Source: Edaphobacter paludis
GTDB taxonomy: Bacteria; Acidobacteriota; Terriglobia; Terriglobales; Acidobacteriaceae
Assembly: GCF_039993895.1 (NCBI RefSeq)
Contig: NZ_CP121194.1
Location: 2,542,001-2,606,000, forward strand
DNA: 64,000 bases
Direction of reading: 5' to 3'
Positions within the stretch are counted from its first letter, which is position 1. Each line of letters begins with the position of its first letter. The position numbers were made by a program, and so were the translations under genes. This document shows positions 26,343 through 35,588 of this stretch, piece after piece. Below the pieces are notes generated by a model. The model saw nothing but the letters and a program-made list of their open reading frames with translations. It ran no database searches and was not told where the DNA came from.

Positions 26343-27206
26343 TTAATTTGTAATTCCTGAACTAACCTGCACCACCGGCGTCGTAGCCACCGCGCGTCGC
26401 CAGGCCACCAGCATTACTACTATCCCGACAAGCATCGAGCCGATCGCCGCCATCTGAGCGTTGCTCATGCCCCAGTAGAGCCTGGGGTTAATGCGTACAA
26501 ACTCCACCAGGAAGCGGCCTAAGCCGCTGAGCACGAGATACAAGCCGGTTAGCCAGCCTATCGGCCGGAGTTTCCGGCCAAGCTGCCACAACAGCCACGC
26601 CAGCGCTAGACCGAATAGCAACTCGTAGATCGGTGTAGGCTGCACCAGCGCAGTCGGAGGATTGGGGGGAACCAACGCGTTCTTCGCCATGTGGACGCCC
26701 CACGGAAGGGTGGTGTTGATTCCGTAATCGCCATCGCCCGAGGTCAGGCAGCCGATCCGTCCCACGCCGTAGCCAATCGCCGCCGCGGGAGTCGCCAGGT
26801 CGAGCATCCGCACCGATGCCAGCCATCCGGTTACGCCTCCGGGCTTCGCTTCGCGCCCCTGCCACATCAGCATTGCAATTCCCGCGACAAGGCCGCCGAA
26901 CCAGGCGAATCCTGCCTGAAACCAATGCAGAAAGTCGACCAGAATATCCAACGGATGGTTCCAGCCCGGAGCGACAATCTGCGCCATAGCTGCGCGTAGT
27001 TCGGAGACATTCTCCAGTTCATGCCAGGCCTTTGCGCCGAGAATGCCCGCGATGACGACAAATGCCACGACGGTTAATGCATCGGCATCGACCTTATTTC
27101 GCATAAAGTTCTTGTGCAACACGACCGTCGCGACAACCGCAGCCAACCACAACAGCAGTCCAAATGTACCCAGATGAACTGGGCCGATATCGATATAGGG
27201 ATACAT
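26343..27206 (-). CDS. lgt: Prolipoprotein diacylglyceryl transferase family protein (divergent)
   Basis: 287 residues with about seven membrane spans. Family landmarks: N-terminal 'YPYIDIGPVHLGTFGLL', 'AGFAWFGGLVAG' (about 98-109), 'GYGVGRIGCLTSGDGDYG' (about 145-162) and C-terminal 'GLGRFLVEFVR' (about 228-238). Lgt transfers diacylglycerol from phosphatidylglycerol to the lipobox Cys of prolipoproteins. Compared with the E. coli enzyme as I remember it, the His before Gly-Gly (H103 there) is Phe103 here, and the Asn and Glu of the GRxGN...E signature are Cys153 and Asp. The two Arg regions are kept. It is therefore a divergent branch, and activity is probable but not certain. Confidence 0.8.
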   Translation of the reverse strand: MYPYIDIGPVHLGTFGLLLWLAAVVATVVLHKNFMRNKVDADALTVVAFVVIAGILGAKAWHELENVSELRAAMAQIVAPGWNHPLDILVDFLHWFQAGFAWFGGLVAGIAMLMWQGREAKPGGVTGWLASVRMLDLATPAAAIGYGVGRIGCLTSGDGDYGINTTLPWGVHMAKNALVPPNPPTALVQPTPIYELLFGLALAWLLWQLGRKLRPIGWLTGLYLVLSGLGRFLVEFVRINPRLYWGMSNAQMAAIGSMLVGIVVMLVAWRRAVATTPVVQVSSGITN

Positions 27207-27271
27207 ACGCCTCGCTGGTTCAAGTATATCGGCCCTTTCCCTAATGCCCTATTCGCGCTACTCTGACGATT

Positions 27272-27883
27272 ATGGCTAACAGTTCACCAGCCTTTCCCCG
27301 TGCCTCCGGGATGGAAGTTCTTTTTTCGAAGACTCAGATTGCTGAGCGCGTTCGCGAGATCGGGGCGCAGATCTCAGCCGACTACGAGGGCAAATCCATT
27401 GTCTTGATCGGCGTTTTGAAGGGTGCCGCAATCTTTCTATCTGATCTGGCTCGGGCGATTGAGGTGAACAATACTTTCGATTTTGTTGCGGTTTCGAGCT
27501 ATGGCCCCGCCAAAATGTCCAGCGGAATAGTAAAGCTGATCAAGGACATCGACAACCCTATTGAAGGGAAACATGTGATTCTTGTCGAAGATATTCTCGA
27601 TACGGGACTTACGTTGAGTTATCTGCGAGGAATGATGTTGCAGCATAAGCCGGCTTCGCTGAAGATCGCGACCTGCCTCGACAAGCCGGCGCGGCGTCTC
27701 GTGCCGATGGATGCAGATTATGTGGGATTCCAGATTCCGAATCAGTTTGTGATCGGGTATGGCATGGATTATGCCGAGCAATATCGAAATCTCGAAGACA
27801 TTCGGATTTTTTCTGACAATACAACGCAGAGTGTGGGATTTCAAAAAAATAGAAGCAGATCCTCCCACTCCGTGGAAGGATGA
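27272..27883 (+). CDS. hpt: Hypoxanthine phosphoribosyltransferase
   Basis: 203 residues, purine salvage enzyme converting hypoxanthine or guanine plus PRPP to IMP or GMP. The PRPP loop is 'VILVEDILDTGLTLSYL' (about 107-123). 'VLIGVLKGAAIFLSDLARAI' carries the N-terminal Leu-Lys-Gly loop. 'DYVGFQIPNQFVIGYGMDYAEQYRNL' is the C-terminal signature with the purine-contacting Phe/Val and Asp region. Length is normal or slightly long, with a Lys/Arg/Ser tail. Transcribed divergently from lgt. Confidence 0.92.
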   Translation: MANSSPAFPRASGMEVLFSKTQIAERVREIGAQISADYEGKSIVLIGVLKGAAIFLSDLARAIEVNNTFDFVAVSSYGPAKMSSGIVKLIKDIDNPIEGKHVILVEDILDTGLTLSYLRGMMLQHKPASLKIATCLDKPARRLVPMDADYVGFQIPNQFVIGYGMDYAEQYRNLEDIRIFSDNTTQSVGFQKNRSRSSHSVEG

Positions 27884-27915
27884 CAATAATTCAGGAATTC
27901 AGGGGGAACGGCCAA

Positions 27916-28989
27916 TCAGGAACCGTTTTTAGCGCCTAAAGCTAAAGACTGTTCGGATGACCTTTTCAACCCGAATGCTTCGGCGAGCAGTTCGTAGCTT
28001 CGCAGGCGGGTGGCGTGGTCCCAAATGATCGAGTTGACTACGATTTCGCTGATGCCGAGCGCCTCTGCCATCTGTTCGAGATTAGACTTTACCTTTGCCG
28101 GGGTACCGACGAAGTAGCGCGGCCACTCGCCTGTCTCTGTCGTGGGATTTCCAAGAAGCGTCAGTTCGCGTTGAGCATCTTCAGGCGAGGAGACCGGGCT
28201 GCGGTCTCCCTGACGGATGCGCCATTGCAGGAGGCGGACGCTTGAGGCGAGGAACTCGGCCTCTTCCTGCGTTGGAGCGCAGATCGCCCCGACGGCAACC
28301 ATTGCCTCCGGCTCAGAGCGGTATCTGCTGGGAATGAAGCTGCGCTGGTAGGCCGTGATGGCGGCTCGGGAGGACTCGCCGCTGAAGAAATGAGCGAAGG
28401 CATAGGGGAGGCCGAACTCGGCCGCTGCGGCGGAACTCCACATGCTGGACCCCAGCATCCAGACGTCGGGGCCACCGGGCATCTGCGGCGAGACGCGAAT
28501 GCGGGCGAAGGGGTGCTGCTGAGGAAAATCGCTGTCGAGAAAGGCGAGTAGTTCGCTGACCTGATCGGGAAAGTCATCGAGCATCTTAGTGCTGCGGTCG
28601 CGTTTGAGCGCCAGCGCCTCCATGGGACCGCCACCGGGAGCGCGACCGATGCCGAGATCGATGCGGCCGGGGTAGAGGGCGTGCAGGGTGCGGAAGACCT
28701 CTGCCACCTTCAACGGCGTGTAATGTGGCAGCATGATGCCACCGGACCCGAGGCGGATTTGGCGGGTCTCCGCGCCGATGCGGGCCAGCATGATCTCGGG
28801 AGCGGTGCAGGCGAGGGTGTCCATGGCGTGGTGTTCTGACATCCAGAAGCGTTTGTAGCCGAGATCGTCTACTTTGCGGGCCAGTTCGATGGAGTTTTGC
28901 AAGGCTTGCGCCGGGGTGCTCCCCGCTGAGACGGGGGATTGGTCCAGGATGGAGAGCTGTAAGCCTTTTCGTATGTTGCTTTCTGCCAT
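27916..28989 (-). CDS. LLM-class flavin-dependent monooxygenase (luciferase-like)
   Basis: 357 residues, luciferase-like TIM barrel. Opening 'LQLSILDQSPVSAGSTPAQALQNSIELARKVDDLGYKRFWMSEHH' (about 11-55) and 'IRLGSGGIMLPHYTPLKVAEVF' are typical of the YwbI/MsnO8-type LLM subgroup. 'GRIDLGIGRAPGGGP' supplies the flavin phosphate region. The enzyme would use FMNH2 and O2 on an unknown substrate. Convergent with hpt, divergent from deoC. Confidence 0.88.
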   Translation of the reverse strand: MAESNIRKGLQLSILDQSPVSAGSTPAQALQNSIELARKVDDLGYKRFWMSEHHAMDTLACTAPEIMLARIGAETRQIRLGSGGIMLPHYTPLKVAEVFRTLHALYPGRIDLGIGRAPGGGPMEALALKRDRSTKMLDDFPDQVSELLAFLDSDFPQQHPFARIRVSPQMPGGPDVWMLGSSMWSSAAAAEFGLPYAFAHFFSGESSRAAITAYQRSFIPSRYRSEPEAMVAVGAICAPTQEEAEFLASSVRLLQWRIRQGDRSPVSSPEDAQRELTLLGNPTTETGEWPRYFVGTPAKVKSNLEQMAEALGISEIVVNSIIWDHATRLRSYELLAEAFGLKRSSEQSLALGAKNGS

Positions 28990-29126
28990 CTCTATTGGAT
29001 GGCCGAAGCGACAGAACGACGCATGGGCTTGTGGATAGCGAGGGGTTTACGACAATTCAGCGAGTTGCCATCCCGGTATGATAGAAAGTACGCGGCGGGA
29101 AGCCTTTCCTTGCCGAAGGAGCATGC

Positions 29127-29915
29127 TTGAGCACCTTGTCTGTTGCAGAAACTCTCCCCACTGGACCTGAGCACTTCGACGCAGCGGCCTTCTCCGCACA
29201 CACCCTCTCTTCGCCGCAGAACCTTGCCGCGGTATTTGACCATACTCTGCTGAAACCGGACGCAACGCGCAACCAGGTGTTGCAACTTTGCCATGAGGCC
29301 GCCGAATACCGATTTGCCTGCGCCATGGTCAATCCCACCTGGGTTTCCCTGGCTTCCGCTGCGCTGAGCGGTACCGGGATTCCGGTTGGCGCTGTGGTCG
29401 GGTTCCCCCTGGGAGCTATGCTTTCCAGCTCCAAGCGCGATGAGACCACCCGCGTGATCAAGCTGGGGGCCCATGACGTAGATATGGTGCTCAATATTGG
29501 GCTGTTGAAGTCGGGGCAGGCTGCCGACTATGAGGCGGTGCGACAGGACATTCGCGGGGTCGTCGAGCTTGCTCACGCAGCCGGGGCGATTGTGAAGGTG
29601 ATTCTCGAGACCTGTCTGCTGAACTTTGAAGAGAAGCTGCGCGCCGCCGAACTGGCACTGAGCGCCGGAGCGGACTTTTTGAAGACAAGCACAGGGTTTT
29701 CTACCGGCGGAGCCACGATCGACGATATTTCGCTGCTGCGCGGACAGGCCGGGCGGCGGGCGGGCGTCAAGGCTTCGGGTGGGATTCGGTCCCTCGCAGA
29801 TGCCGCTGCCATGCTCAGGGCCGGGGCTTCCCGAATCGGGGCCAGTGCAAGCGTGAAGATTGTTGCCGAACTTGCGGGCGGCGGGTTACATAGCCTGACT
29901 CCAGCAAAGGTTTAA
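29127..29915 (+). CDS. deoC: Deoxyribose-phosphate aldolase
   Basis: 262 residues, class I aldolase cleaving 2-deoxyribose-5-phosphate to glyceraldehyde-3-phosphate and acetaldehyde. '[19 protein letters not shown]' (about 37-55) is the family start. The Schiff-base Lys lies in '[19 protein letters not shown]' (about 180-198) and the second Lys in '[10 protein letters not shown]' (about 212-221). The '[14 protein letters not shown]' block holds the catalytic Asp. I use the TTG at 29127, 5 bases after GAAGGAG (29115-29121). About 30 N-terminal residues precede the conserved part. Confidence 0.93.
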   Translation: MSTLSVAETLPTGPEHFDAAAFSAHTLSSPQNLAAVFDHTLLKPDATRNQVLQLCHEAAEYRFACAMVNPTWVSLASAALSGTGIPVGAVVGFPLGAMLSSSKRDETTRVIKLGAHDVDMVLNIGLLKSGQAADYEAVRQDIRGVVELAHAAGAIVKVILETCLLNFEEKLRAAELALSAGADFLKTSTGFSTGGATIDDISLLRGQAGRRAGVKASGGIRSLADAAAMLRAGASRIGASASVKIVAELAGGGLHSLTPAKV

Positions 29916-30023
29916 CAGCAGATGCAGCGATGACATCGACTGAAGGTAGCTTCGGCGCAATGTCCTGCACCAAGGTTGAAACTGCACTCCCCTGCACTCA
30001 CCGTAGTATCATCGCCTCTTCCC

Positions 30024-31904
30024 ATGCCAACCACTGACAAGCCGCGTCAAACGAATCCTCCCGCTGCGCCAGCACCGGCCGCGGCTCCAGTGCATCAGTT
30101 TGAAGGAGACTACCGGCCGCCTGTGCAGGAGGGTGAGACCGCTGTGAGACCCACGAACATTCGCGTGGAACCGTTGCAGGTGGATTTTCTGCACAACCTG
30201 GCTGACGCGCTGAACACCACGCTCGATTTGAACACGCTGATGCACCGGGTCGCCGACCTGGTGCGTGCCGTGATCGACTATCGCATCTTTGCGATTCTGC
30301 TGATTAACGAGCGCACCAACGAACTGTGGATGCGTTTTCAGACGGGGCACGCCCCCGAGGTGGAGCGCACAAGGATCAAGCTTGGCCGTGGGGTGATTGG
30401 CCAGGCGGCGCTGCAACGCAAGTCGCTGCTGATCGAGGACGTCTCGAAGTATGAGCACTATATCGATGCCAACCCCAATGTGCGATCGGAGCTGGCCGTC
30501 CCGCTAATCGTCAAAAATAAGGTCATCGGCGTGCTCGATATCGAGTCGGAGACGATAGGGTATTTCACGCCGGAGCACCAGCGACTGCTCGAACTGGTTG
30601 CCTCGCGTATGTCCATTGCAGTAGAGAATGCACGGCTATACACGCGCGTATCGCGACAGGCGCAGACGCTTACCGTGCTGAACGAGATCTCGCGCGAGAT
30701 TACAAGCATTCTCGATCTTGACGACCTGCTGGAGCGAATTGGACAACTGCTGAAGCGGGTTATCGACTTCCAGATGTTCAGCATTCTGTTGTGGAACGAG
30801 CGGACGCAGCAGTTCGAGCATCGATTTTCTTCGCGCTATGGCGAACGTGTAATCCGTGAGCGCCCCATTGTTCCCGGCCAGGGGATCATCGGCATTGCCG
30901 CGCAGCAGCGGGAACCTGTTGTGTCATCGGATGTGCGAAAAGACCCACGTTATGTTCCTGAAAATCCGGAGACGCGCTCAGAGCTTGCGGTTCCGCTGCT
31001 GCATAAGGGGCAGGTGATTGGCGTGCTCGACCTTGAACATACACGCGTCAACTACTACAACGAAGACCATCAGCGGACGCTTTCGACGCTGGCTGCGCAG
31101 GTCGCCATTTCGATTACGAATGCGCGGCTATACCAGCGCATTCACGAGGAAGAGCAGCGGATGGAGCGCGACCTGGAGATGGCGCGCAAGGTGCAACTGA
31201 GGCTGATGCCGTCGCGGCCGCCCAAGCTGGCGCGGGCTGAGATAGCGGCCAAGTTTCTGGCGGCGCGGTCCATCGGCGGAGACGTGTACGACTTTCTCGA
31301 TTACGGTTCGCCGGGGATGCCGGCGCGAACGGCGCTTGCGGTAGGAGACGTCAGCGGTAAGGCTGCTCCTGCGGCTCTGTATGCCGCGCTGGTGAGCGGG
31401 ATTCTACGCTCGCTGGCGCCGCAGCATCTGTCGCCTGCGGCGATGCTGGCCGCACTGAACGACCAGTTGCAGGAGCGCAAGCTGGCCTCGCAGTACGTCA
31501 CGATGTTGATGGCGGTGTGGGACGACTCGAACCAGACGCTGCAGATTGCCAATGCCGGATCGGTGCAGCCACTGTTTGTCTCTCGGACCTCTGAAGGCGT
31601 CACGGTGAAGACCATCAAGGCGGAGGGCTTTCCGCTGGGGCTGTTTCCTAACGTTGAATATGAAGAGTTCACCTTCTCGACGCAGCCGGGCGATTTGATC
31701 GTCTTCTTCTCGGATGGCATTCCCGATGCGGAAAACAACGCCGGGGAGATGTTCGGCACCGACCGTCTGCGCGATGTGCTTGAGTCCCAGGTGGAACCTA
31801 CGGCCGCGTCCACTGTCGAGGCGATCCTGAAGGCTGTCTCCGACTTTCAGTCCGGGGTCGAGCACTTCGACGATGAGACGGTGGTTGTCCTGCGGGTGCT
31901 TTGA
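30024..31904 (+). CDS. PP2C/SpoIIE-type serine phosphatase with two GAF domains (RsbU-like)
   Basis: About 626 residues. Pro/Ala-rich start, then two GAF domains (about 60-200 and 220-370), each with the 'LGRGVIGQAALQRKSLLIEDVSK' or 'PGQGIIGIAAQQREPVVSSDVRK' signature and 'ELAVPL...KVIGVLDIES'. A helical linker ('MERDLEMARKVQLRLMPSRPP') leads to the phosphatase: 'SIGGDVYDFLDYG', 'VGDVSGKAAPAALYAALVSG' and 'GDLIVFFSDGIPDAEN' with the metal Asp residues. Such proteins usually dephosphorylate anti-anti-sigma factors in partner-switching stress signalling. No RsbV/W partner is nearby. The start is uncertain: ATG 30024 chosen, TTG 29976 in frame. Confidence 0.88.
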   Translation: MPTTDKPRQTNPPAAPAPAAAPVHQFEGDYRPPVQEGETAVRPTNIRVEPLQVDFLHNLADALNTTLDLNTLMHRVADLVRAVIDYRIFAILLINERTNELWMRFQTGHAPEVERTRIKLGRGVIGQAALQRKSLLIEDVSKYEHYIDANPNVRSELAVPLIVKNKVIGVLDIESETIGYFTPEHQRLLELVASRMSIAVENARLYTRVSRQAQTLTVLNEISREITSILDLDDLLERIGQLLKRVIDFQMFSILLWNERTQQFEHRFSSRYGERVIRERPIVPGQGIIGIAAQQREPVVSSDVRKDPRYVPENPETRSELAVPLLHKGQVIGVLDLEHTRVNYYNEDHQRTLSTLAAQVAISITNARLYQRIHEEEQRMERDLEMARKVQLRLMPSRPPKLARAEIAAKFLAARSIGGDVYDFLDYGSPGMPARTALAVGDVSGKAAPAALYAALVSGILRSLAPQHLSPAAMLAALNDQLQERKLASQYVTMLMAVWDDSNQTLQIANAGSVQPLFVSRTSEGVTVKTIKAEGFPLGLFPNVEYEEFTFSTQPGDLIVFFSDGIPDAENNAGEMFGTDRLRDVLESQVEPTAASTVEAILKAVSDFQSGVEHFDDETVVVLRVL

Positions 31905-31905
31905 T

Positions 31906-32562
31906 TTAGTGGAGTTCTTCGAGCGCCTTGCGTGCCGCCTTGGCGTTGTCCCCACCGGGAGAGAGTTTCAGATAGGCGTTGTACTCTGCCCTTGCCTCAT
32001 CGGTCTTGTTCATCTTTGCCGCGGCCTGAGCCAGCGAGAAGTGGGTCTCGGCGTAGTCTGGCTCGGTTTTGACCGCGTCTTTGCTACGCAGGTAAGCCGC
32101 GTTGAAGTTGCCGCGATTGAAGTAAAATTTGGCGACATTGATGTCTTCGTCCACCCGCTCGTCGGGGGTTTGGAGATTCTTGACTTTGGGCAGGCGGTGG
32201 CGAGTGGGCGTCGGAGCTGGCGTATCTGACGTATCGTCACTTCCAGAGCTGCTACTGGAGCTGGAACTACTGGGAGCTTCGCCGGGCATGTCGGGCGATT
32301 CCGTGGGAAAGGGGTGGGCAGCGTCGGCGGCGGGCTTGGGGGCGTTTGGCGCGGTGTCGGCAGGCTTGCTGGTTTCGCCCGGGAATGGGAATTGCTGGGC
32401 TGACGACGAGGGTGTGGAAGGTTGCGGAGCGGCGGGGGGAGCGCAGGGCGCGGATGCGGGCTGGTTCGCAGGGCATGGCGCGGGGACGGTCTGGGCCACG
32501 CACGCTACGGCAGAGAGAGCTGCGGCGGCCAGCAGAAGTCGGAATGGGGTGCGCGGAGACAT
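31906..32562 (-). CDS. Secreted protein with C-terminal TPR repeats
   Basis: 218 residues. The signal peptide (Met-Ser-Pro-Arg-Thr-Pro-Phe-Arg then a Leu/Ala core, ending Val-Ala-Gln) fixes the ATG at 32562; the open frame above it is a shadow. Residues about 28-115 are Pro/Ser/Ala-rich low complexity, including a run of nine Ser, and look like a flexible linker. Residues about 135-215 contain two TPR units ('NVAKFYFNRGNFNAAYLRSKDAVKTEPDYAETHFSLAQAAAKMN' onward). Such proteins often serve in outer-membrane or peptidoglycan-associated assemblies. Its stop lies one base from the phosphatase stop (convergent). Confidence 0.75.
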   Translation of the reverse strand: MSPRTPFRLLLAAAALSAVACVAQTVPAPCPANQPASAPCAPPAAPQPSTPSSSAQQFPFPGETSKPADTAPNAPKPAADAAHPFPTESPDMPGEAPSSSSSSSSSGSDDTSDTPAPTPTRHRLPKVKNLQTPDERVDEDINVAKFYFNRGNFNAAYLRSKDAVKTEPDYAETHFSLAQAAAKMNKTDEARAEYNAYLKLSPGGDNAKAARKALEELH

Positions 32563-32700
32563 CACGTTATAGATTACTCGCTGATACTTTGACGAGATGG
32601 CGTGGAGGTTTGTTATAGTCAGCATCGGATGCATCGGATTTTTCGATGATGGGTCGGGTGTTTTCCGTCTACTTCTAATTTTATGGGTCTCTTCTAACAA

Positions 32701-33165
32701 ATGGCTAAAGGTCTCATCATCCGTTCTTCGTCGATACACGCAGCAGGTTGCTATACGACGCGGAGTTTCAAAAGAGGGACTCGCGTTTGTGAGTACGAGG
32801 GACCGCGGTTTACAAAGGAAGTTGCCGATGACCGCTATCAGGACCGCTTTATTACCTACCTGTTCAGCTGTGGGGATGAGGGTATGGTCATTGACGGCTT
32901 TGGTACGGCGATGTTCATCAATCACTCCTGCAACCCTAATTGCGAGACCGAGGACCATGAGGGGCGCGTCTATGTCGTCGCCATTCGCGATATCGCTGCC
33001 GGAGAAGAGCTGACGTATGAGTACAACCTCTACGACAGCGACGATGCGGAGGCTGATTGCTACTGCGGTGCGGCAAATTGCCGGGGAACAATGTTCAGCG
33101 ATGCCGAGGTGAAGAGGCGGGCTCGACTGGCACAGAAATCGGCGCGTGCGGCGAAGCGGAAATGA
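32701..33165 (+). CDS. SET-domain protein, probable lysine methyltransferase
   Basis: 154 residues, essentially a minimal SET domain. N-terminal 'GLIIRSSSIHAAGCYTTRSFKRGTRVCEYEG' (about 4-34) matches SET-N. The pseudoknot motif Phe-Ile-Asn-His-Ser-Cys-Asn-Pro-Asn-Cys lies at 72-81. Glu-Glu-Leu-Thr-Tyr-Glu-Tyr-Asn (102-109) carries the catalytic Tyr. A post-SET-like cluster, Cys-Tyr-Cys-Gly-Ala-x-x-Cys-Arg-Gly (120-129), probably binds zinc with Cys77. SET enzymes transfer methyl from SAM to lysine, and bacterial members are uncommon and mostly of unknown target. It ends with a basic Ala/Lys/Arg tail. It lies 78 bases upstream of dnaX. Confidence 0.85.
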   Translation: MAKGLIIRSSSIHAAGCYTTRSFKRGTRVCEYEGPRFTKEVADDRYQDRFITYLFSCGDEGMVIDGFGTAMFINHSCNPNCETEDHEGRVYVVAIRDIAAGEELTYEYNLYDSDDAEADCYCGAANCRGTMFSDAEVKRRARLAQKSARAAKRK

Positions 33166-33242
33166 CCCTGTCGTGGACGATACAATAAAACCAGCGACAA
33201 TCGGGACAATAAGACTAGCGGCGATCGAGCGCACCTTCTTCT

Positions 33243-35264
33243 ATGGCATATCAGGTTCTTGCAAGGAAATACCGGCCACAGCGTTTCGCGGATGTTGCGG
33301 GACAGGACCACGTGACCGTCACGCTGATGAATGCGCTGACCCAGGGGCGAATTGCGCACGGGTATATTTTTAGCGGGCATCGAGGCATCGGCAAAACTAC
33401 GATTGCACGCATTCTGGCGATGGCGCTGAACTGCCGCAATACCATTGGCAGCGAATTGCGGCCAACGGCGGAGCCTTGCGAGGTCTGCGATAGCTGTACC
33501 GAGATCCGCAATGGCAATGCTGTGGACGTGATCGAGATCGACGCCGCTACGAATCGCGGCATCGACGAGATTCGCGAGCTGCGCGATGCAGCGCGGTATC
33601 AGCCAGCCAGGGACAAGTACAAGATTTATATTCTGGATGAGGCCCACCAGATCACCGACGCAGCGTTCAACGCCCTGCTGAAGACGCTCGAGGAGCCGCC
33701 CGAGCACATCATCTTCATGATGGCGACGACGCAGCCTGAGGACATTCCGCAGACAGTGCGTTCGCGGTGTCAGCACTTCAGCTTTCATGCGGTGAAGCTG
33801 GTGGACATTCTTAGCGAATTACGCGGCATTGCGGAACGCGAGGGTGTGGACGCCGATGAAGGCGCGCTCTCGCTGCTGGCCGAGGCGGGCGATGGATCGA
33901 TGCGCGATGCGCTCAGCATCATGGATCAGGCGATCGCCAGCGCTCCGGTCGAGGATGGCAGGCCGGTGCTCGATGCTTCGCAGATTCGCGAGTTAATGGG
34001 CACGGTTCCGAATGCGGTGTTTGAAAAGATTCTTGAAGCAGTGGATGGGAACCGCAGCGCCGAGGTGATTACGGTCGCCAATCAGTTGCTGGATGCCGGG
34101 AATAGTCCGGCGCAACTGGCTCGGCAGTTTGTGAGGTATCTGCGTAATTGTGTGATTGCAAAGATCGCTGGAATTGGCTCGGATGGAGCCGATGCCAACG
34201 GAGTCTCGGGCGAACTGTTGCAGATATCAGCAGATGAACAACGCCGCGCTGGACGGTCGGCTGCACTCTTCGGCGAAGAGGAGTTGACTCGGTTTCTGCA
34301 GGTAATGCTACGGACGTTCGATGAACTGGGTTATCGGCAGGAACAGCGATTCCACTTTGAACTTGGACTGCTGAAGCTGGTGCATCTGCGACGTCTGCTT
34401 CCCGTGGAAGAGGTGTTGAGCCAATTCCCTGTTGGTGCTGGTGCAGGTCAGCCGCGAGTTCAGGGTTTGGCTGCTCAGCCTCGTACATCAGCTCCGAGCC
34501 CGGTTGCGAATCGAGTGATGAGTGCGCCTGCTCCTGCTCCCGCCAGTACGAAGCCTGCGTTTTCGCCGTTTGAGGTGGACAAGAGCCGGAAGCGATTTGA
34601 GAGTGGCGATGCGGAGAAGCCAGCTATGGCAACTCCTGCTCCTGTGCCTGTCGTGACTAAGCCAATAGAGTCTGTATCTGCTATCAAACCATTGGAACCT
34701 GCTGCTGTTCCCGTTGCTGCTCCTCCAGTGAAAGATGTCATACCTCCGGCGAAGGAAGTTGTGTCGCCTTCGCCGGTCGAAGCGGTCCCTAAACCGGCGA
34801 AGGTCGAAGTGGCAACTATTGATATTGCAGCTTCCATTGCAGTGCCTTCGCCACAGTCGTCGGAATCGTCGCAGGAGGCTGCTGAGTTGCAGCGCGTGGC
34901 GACGGAAGCACTGATGAGTGCGAAGAGTCAGGGCTCGGCTGCGGATGCTTTGGCCGATGCCGAATGGATGATTGAAGGCAACGAGTTGCGGGTGCAGACT
35001 GAGCTTTCGAAGACAATGCTGCCGATGGTCGTCAACGTCGAGGCGGAGAAGATTGTGCGCGCTGCATTGCGGGACGCAGGGGCAGGCGCGCTGAAGCTCG
35101 TGCTTCTGCCAGGGACTGCAACGGCCGCTGCTGCAAAGAAGCCGCGTGCAGCGAAGTCCGGAAGCGCACAGGCCAAGGCGATGGAACATCCAGTAGTGCA
35201 ACAGGCTCAGAAGCTGTTCGACGCCGAGATTCGCAACGTGATCGATCTGAGCGAGGGAGAGTAA
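33243..35264 (+). CDS. dnaX: DNA polymerase III subunit gamma/tau
   Basis: 673 residues, clamp-loader ATPase of the replisome. Walker A Gly-His-Arg-Gly-Ile-Gly-Lys-Thr-Thr (45-53), a Cys zinc module ('CRNTIGSELRPTAEPCEVCDSC', about 64-85), Walker B 'IYILDEAHQ' (about 123-131) and the sensor 'MMATTQPEDIPQTVRSRCQHF' (about 160-180). Domain III follows to about 390. A long Pro/Ala/Val-rich linker (about 400-560) then leads to a short C-terminal domain, the tau-like tether. It forms a tight operon with ybaB (next base after its stop) and recR, the standard bacterial order. Confidence 0.97.
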   Translation: MAYQVLARKYRPQRFADVAGQDHVTVTLMNALTQGRIAHGYIFSGHRGIGKTTIARILAMALNCRNTIGSELRPTAEPCEVCDSCTEIRNGNAVDVIEIDAATNRGIDEIRELRDAARYQPARDKYKIYILDEAHQITDAAFNALLKTLEEPPEHIIFMMATTQPEDIPQTVRSRCQHFSFHAVKLVDILSELRGIAEREGVDADEGALSLLAEAGDGSMRDALSIMDQAIASAPVEDGRPVLDASQIRELMGTVPNAVFEKILEAVDGNRSAEVITVANQLLDAGNSPAQLARQFVRYLRNCVIAKIAGIGSDGADANGVSGELLQISADEQRRAGRSAALFGEEELTRFLQVMLRTFDELGYRQEQRFHFELGLLKLVHLRRLLPVEEVLSQFPVGAGAGQPRVQGLAAQPRTSAPSPVANRVMSAPAPAPASTKPAFSPFEVDKSRKRFESGDAEKPAMATPAPVPVVTKPIESVSAIKPLEPAAVPVAAPPVKDVIPPAKEVVSPSPVEAVPKPAKVEVATIDIAASIAVPSPQSSESSQEAAELQRVATEALMSAKSQGSAADALADAEWMIEGNELRVQTELSKTMLPMVVNVEAEKIVRAALRDAGAGALKLVLLPGTATAAAAKKPRAAKSGSAQAKAMEHPVVQQAQKLFDAEIRNVIDLSEGE

Positions 35265-35588
35265 ATGGATTTTTCTGATCTGGGCAAGATGAAAGAGATG
35301 ATGGGGCAAGCCAAGCAGATGCAGGAGCAGATGGAGCGCAAGCTCTCTGAGACTGTGGTCGAAGCCTCAAGCGGCGGCGGTGTCGTGACCGTTCGGATGA
35401 ATGGCAAAAAGGAAGTGCTGCGGCTGAAGATCGAGCAGTCCGCCATCGGCAGCGCGGGCAGCGATCTCGAACTGCTGGAAGACCTGATTCTGGCTGCGGT
35501 GAACGAGGCTGGACGTCGTGCTGACGAGGCGATCAAAGCTAGCGTGGCCGGGATGATGGGCGGCTTGAATCTGCCGGGGTTGACCTAG
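35265..35588 (+). CDS. ybaB: YbaB/EbfC family nucleoid-associated protein
   Basis: 107 residues. N-terminal coiled-coil '[24 protein letters not shown]' (about 5-28), a central beta region '[27 protein letters not shown]' and the C-terminal helix '[23 protein letters not shown]' ending '[11 protein letters not shown]' are all family features. It is a dimeric DNA-binding protein, usually encoded between dnaX and recR as here. The ATG directly follows the dnaX stop and the stop overlaps the recR GTG by one base, implying translational coupling. Confidence 0.96.
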   Translation: MDFSDLGKMKEMMGQAKQMQEQMERKLSETVVEASSGGGVVTVRMNGKKEVLRLKIEQSAIGSAGSDLELLEDLILAAVNEAGRRADEAIKASVAGMMGGLNLPGLT

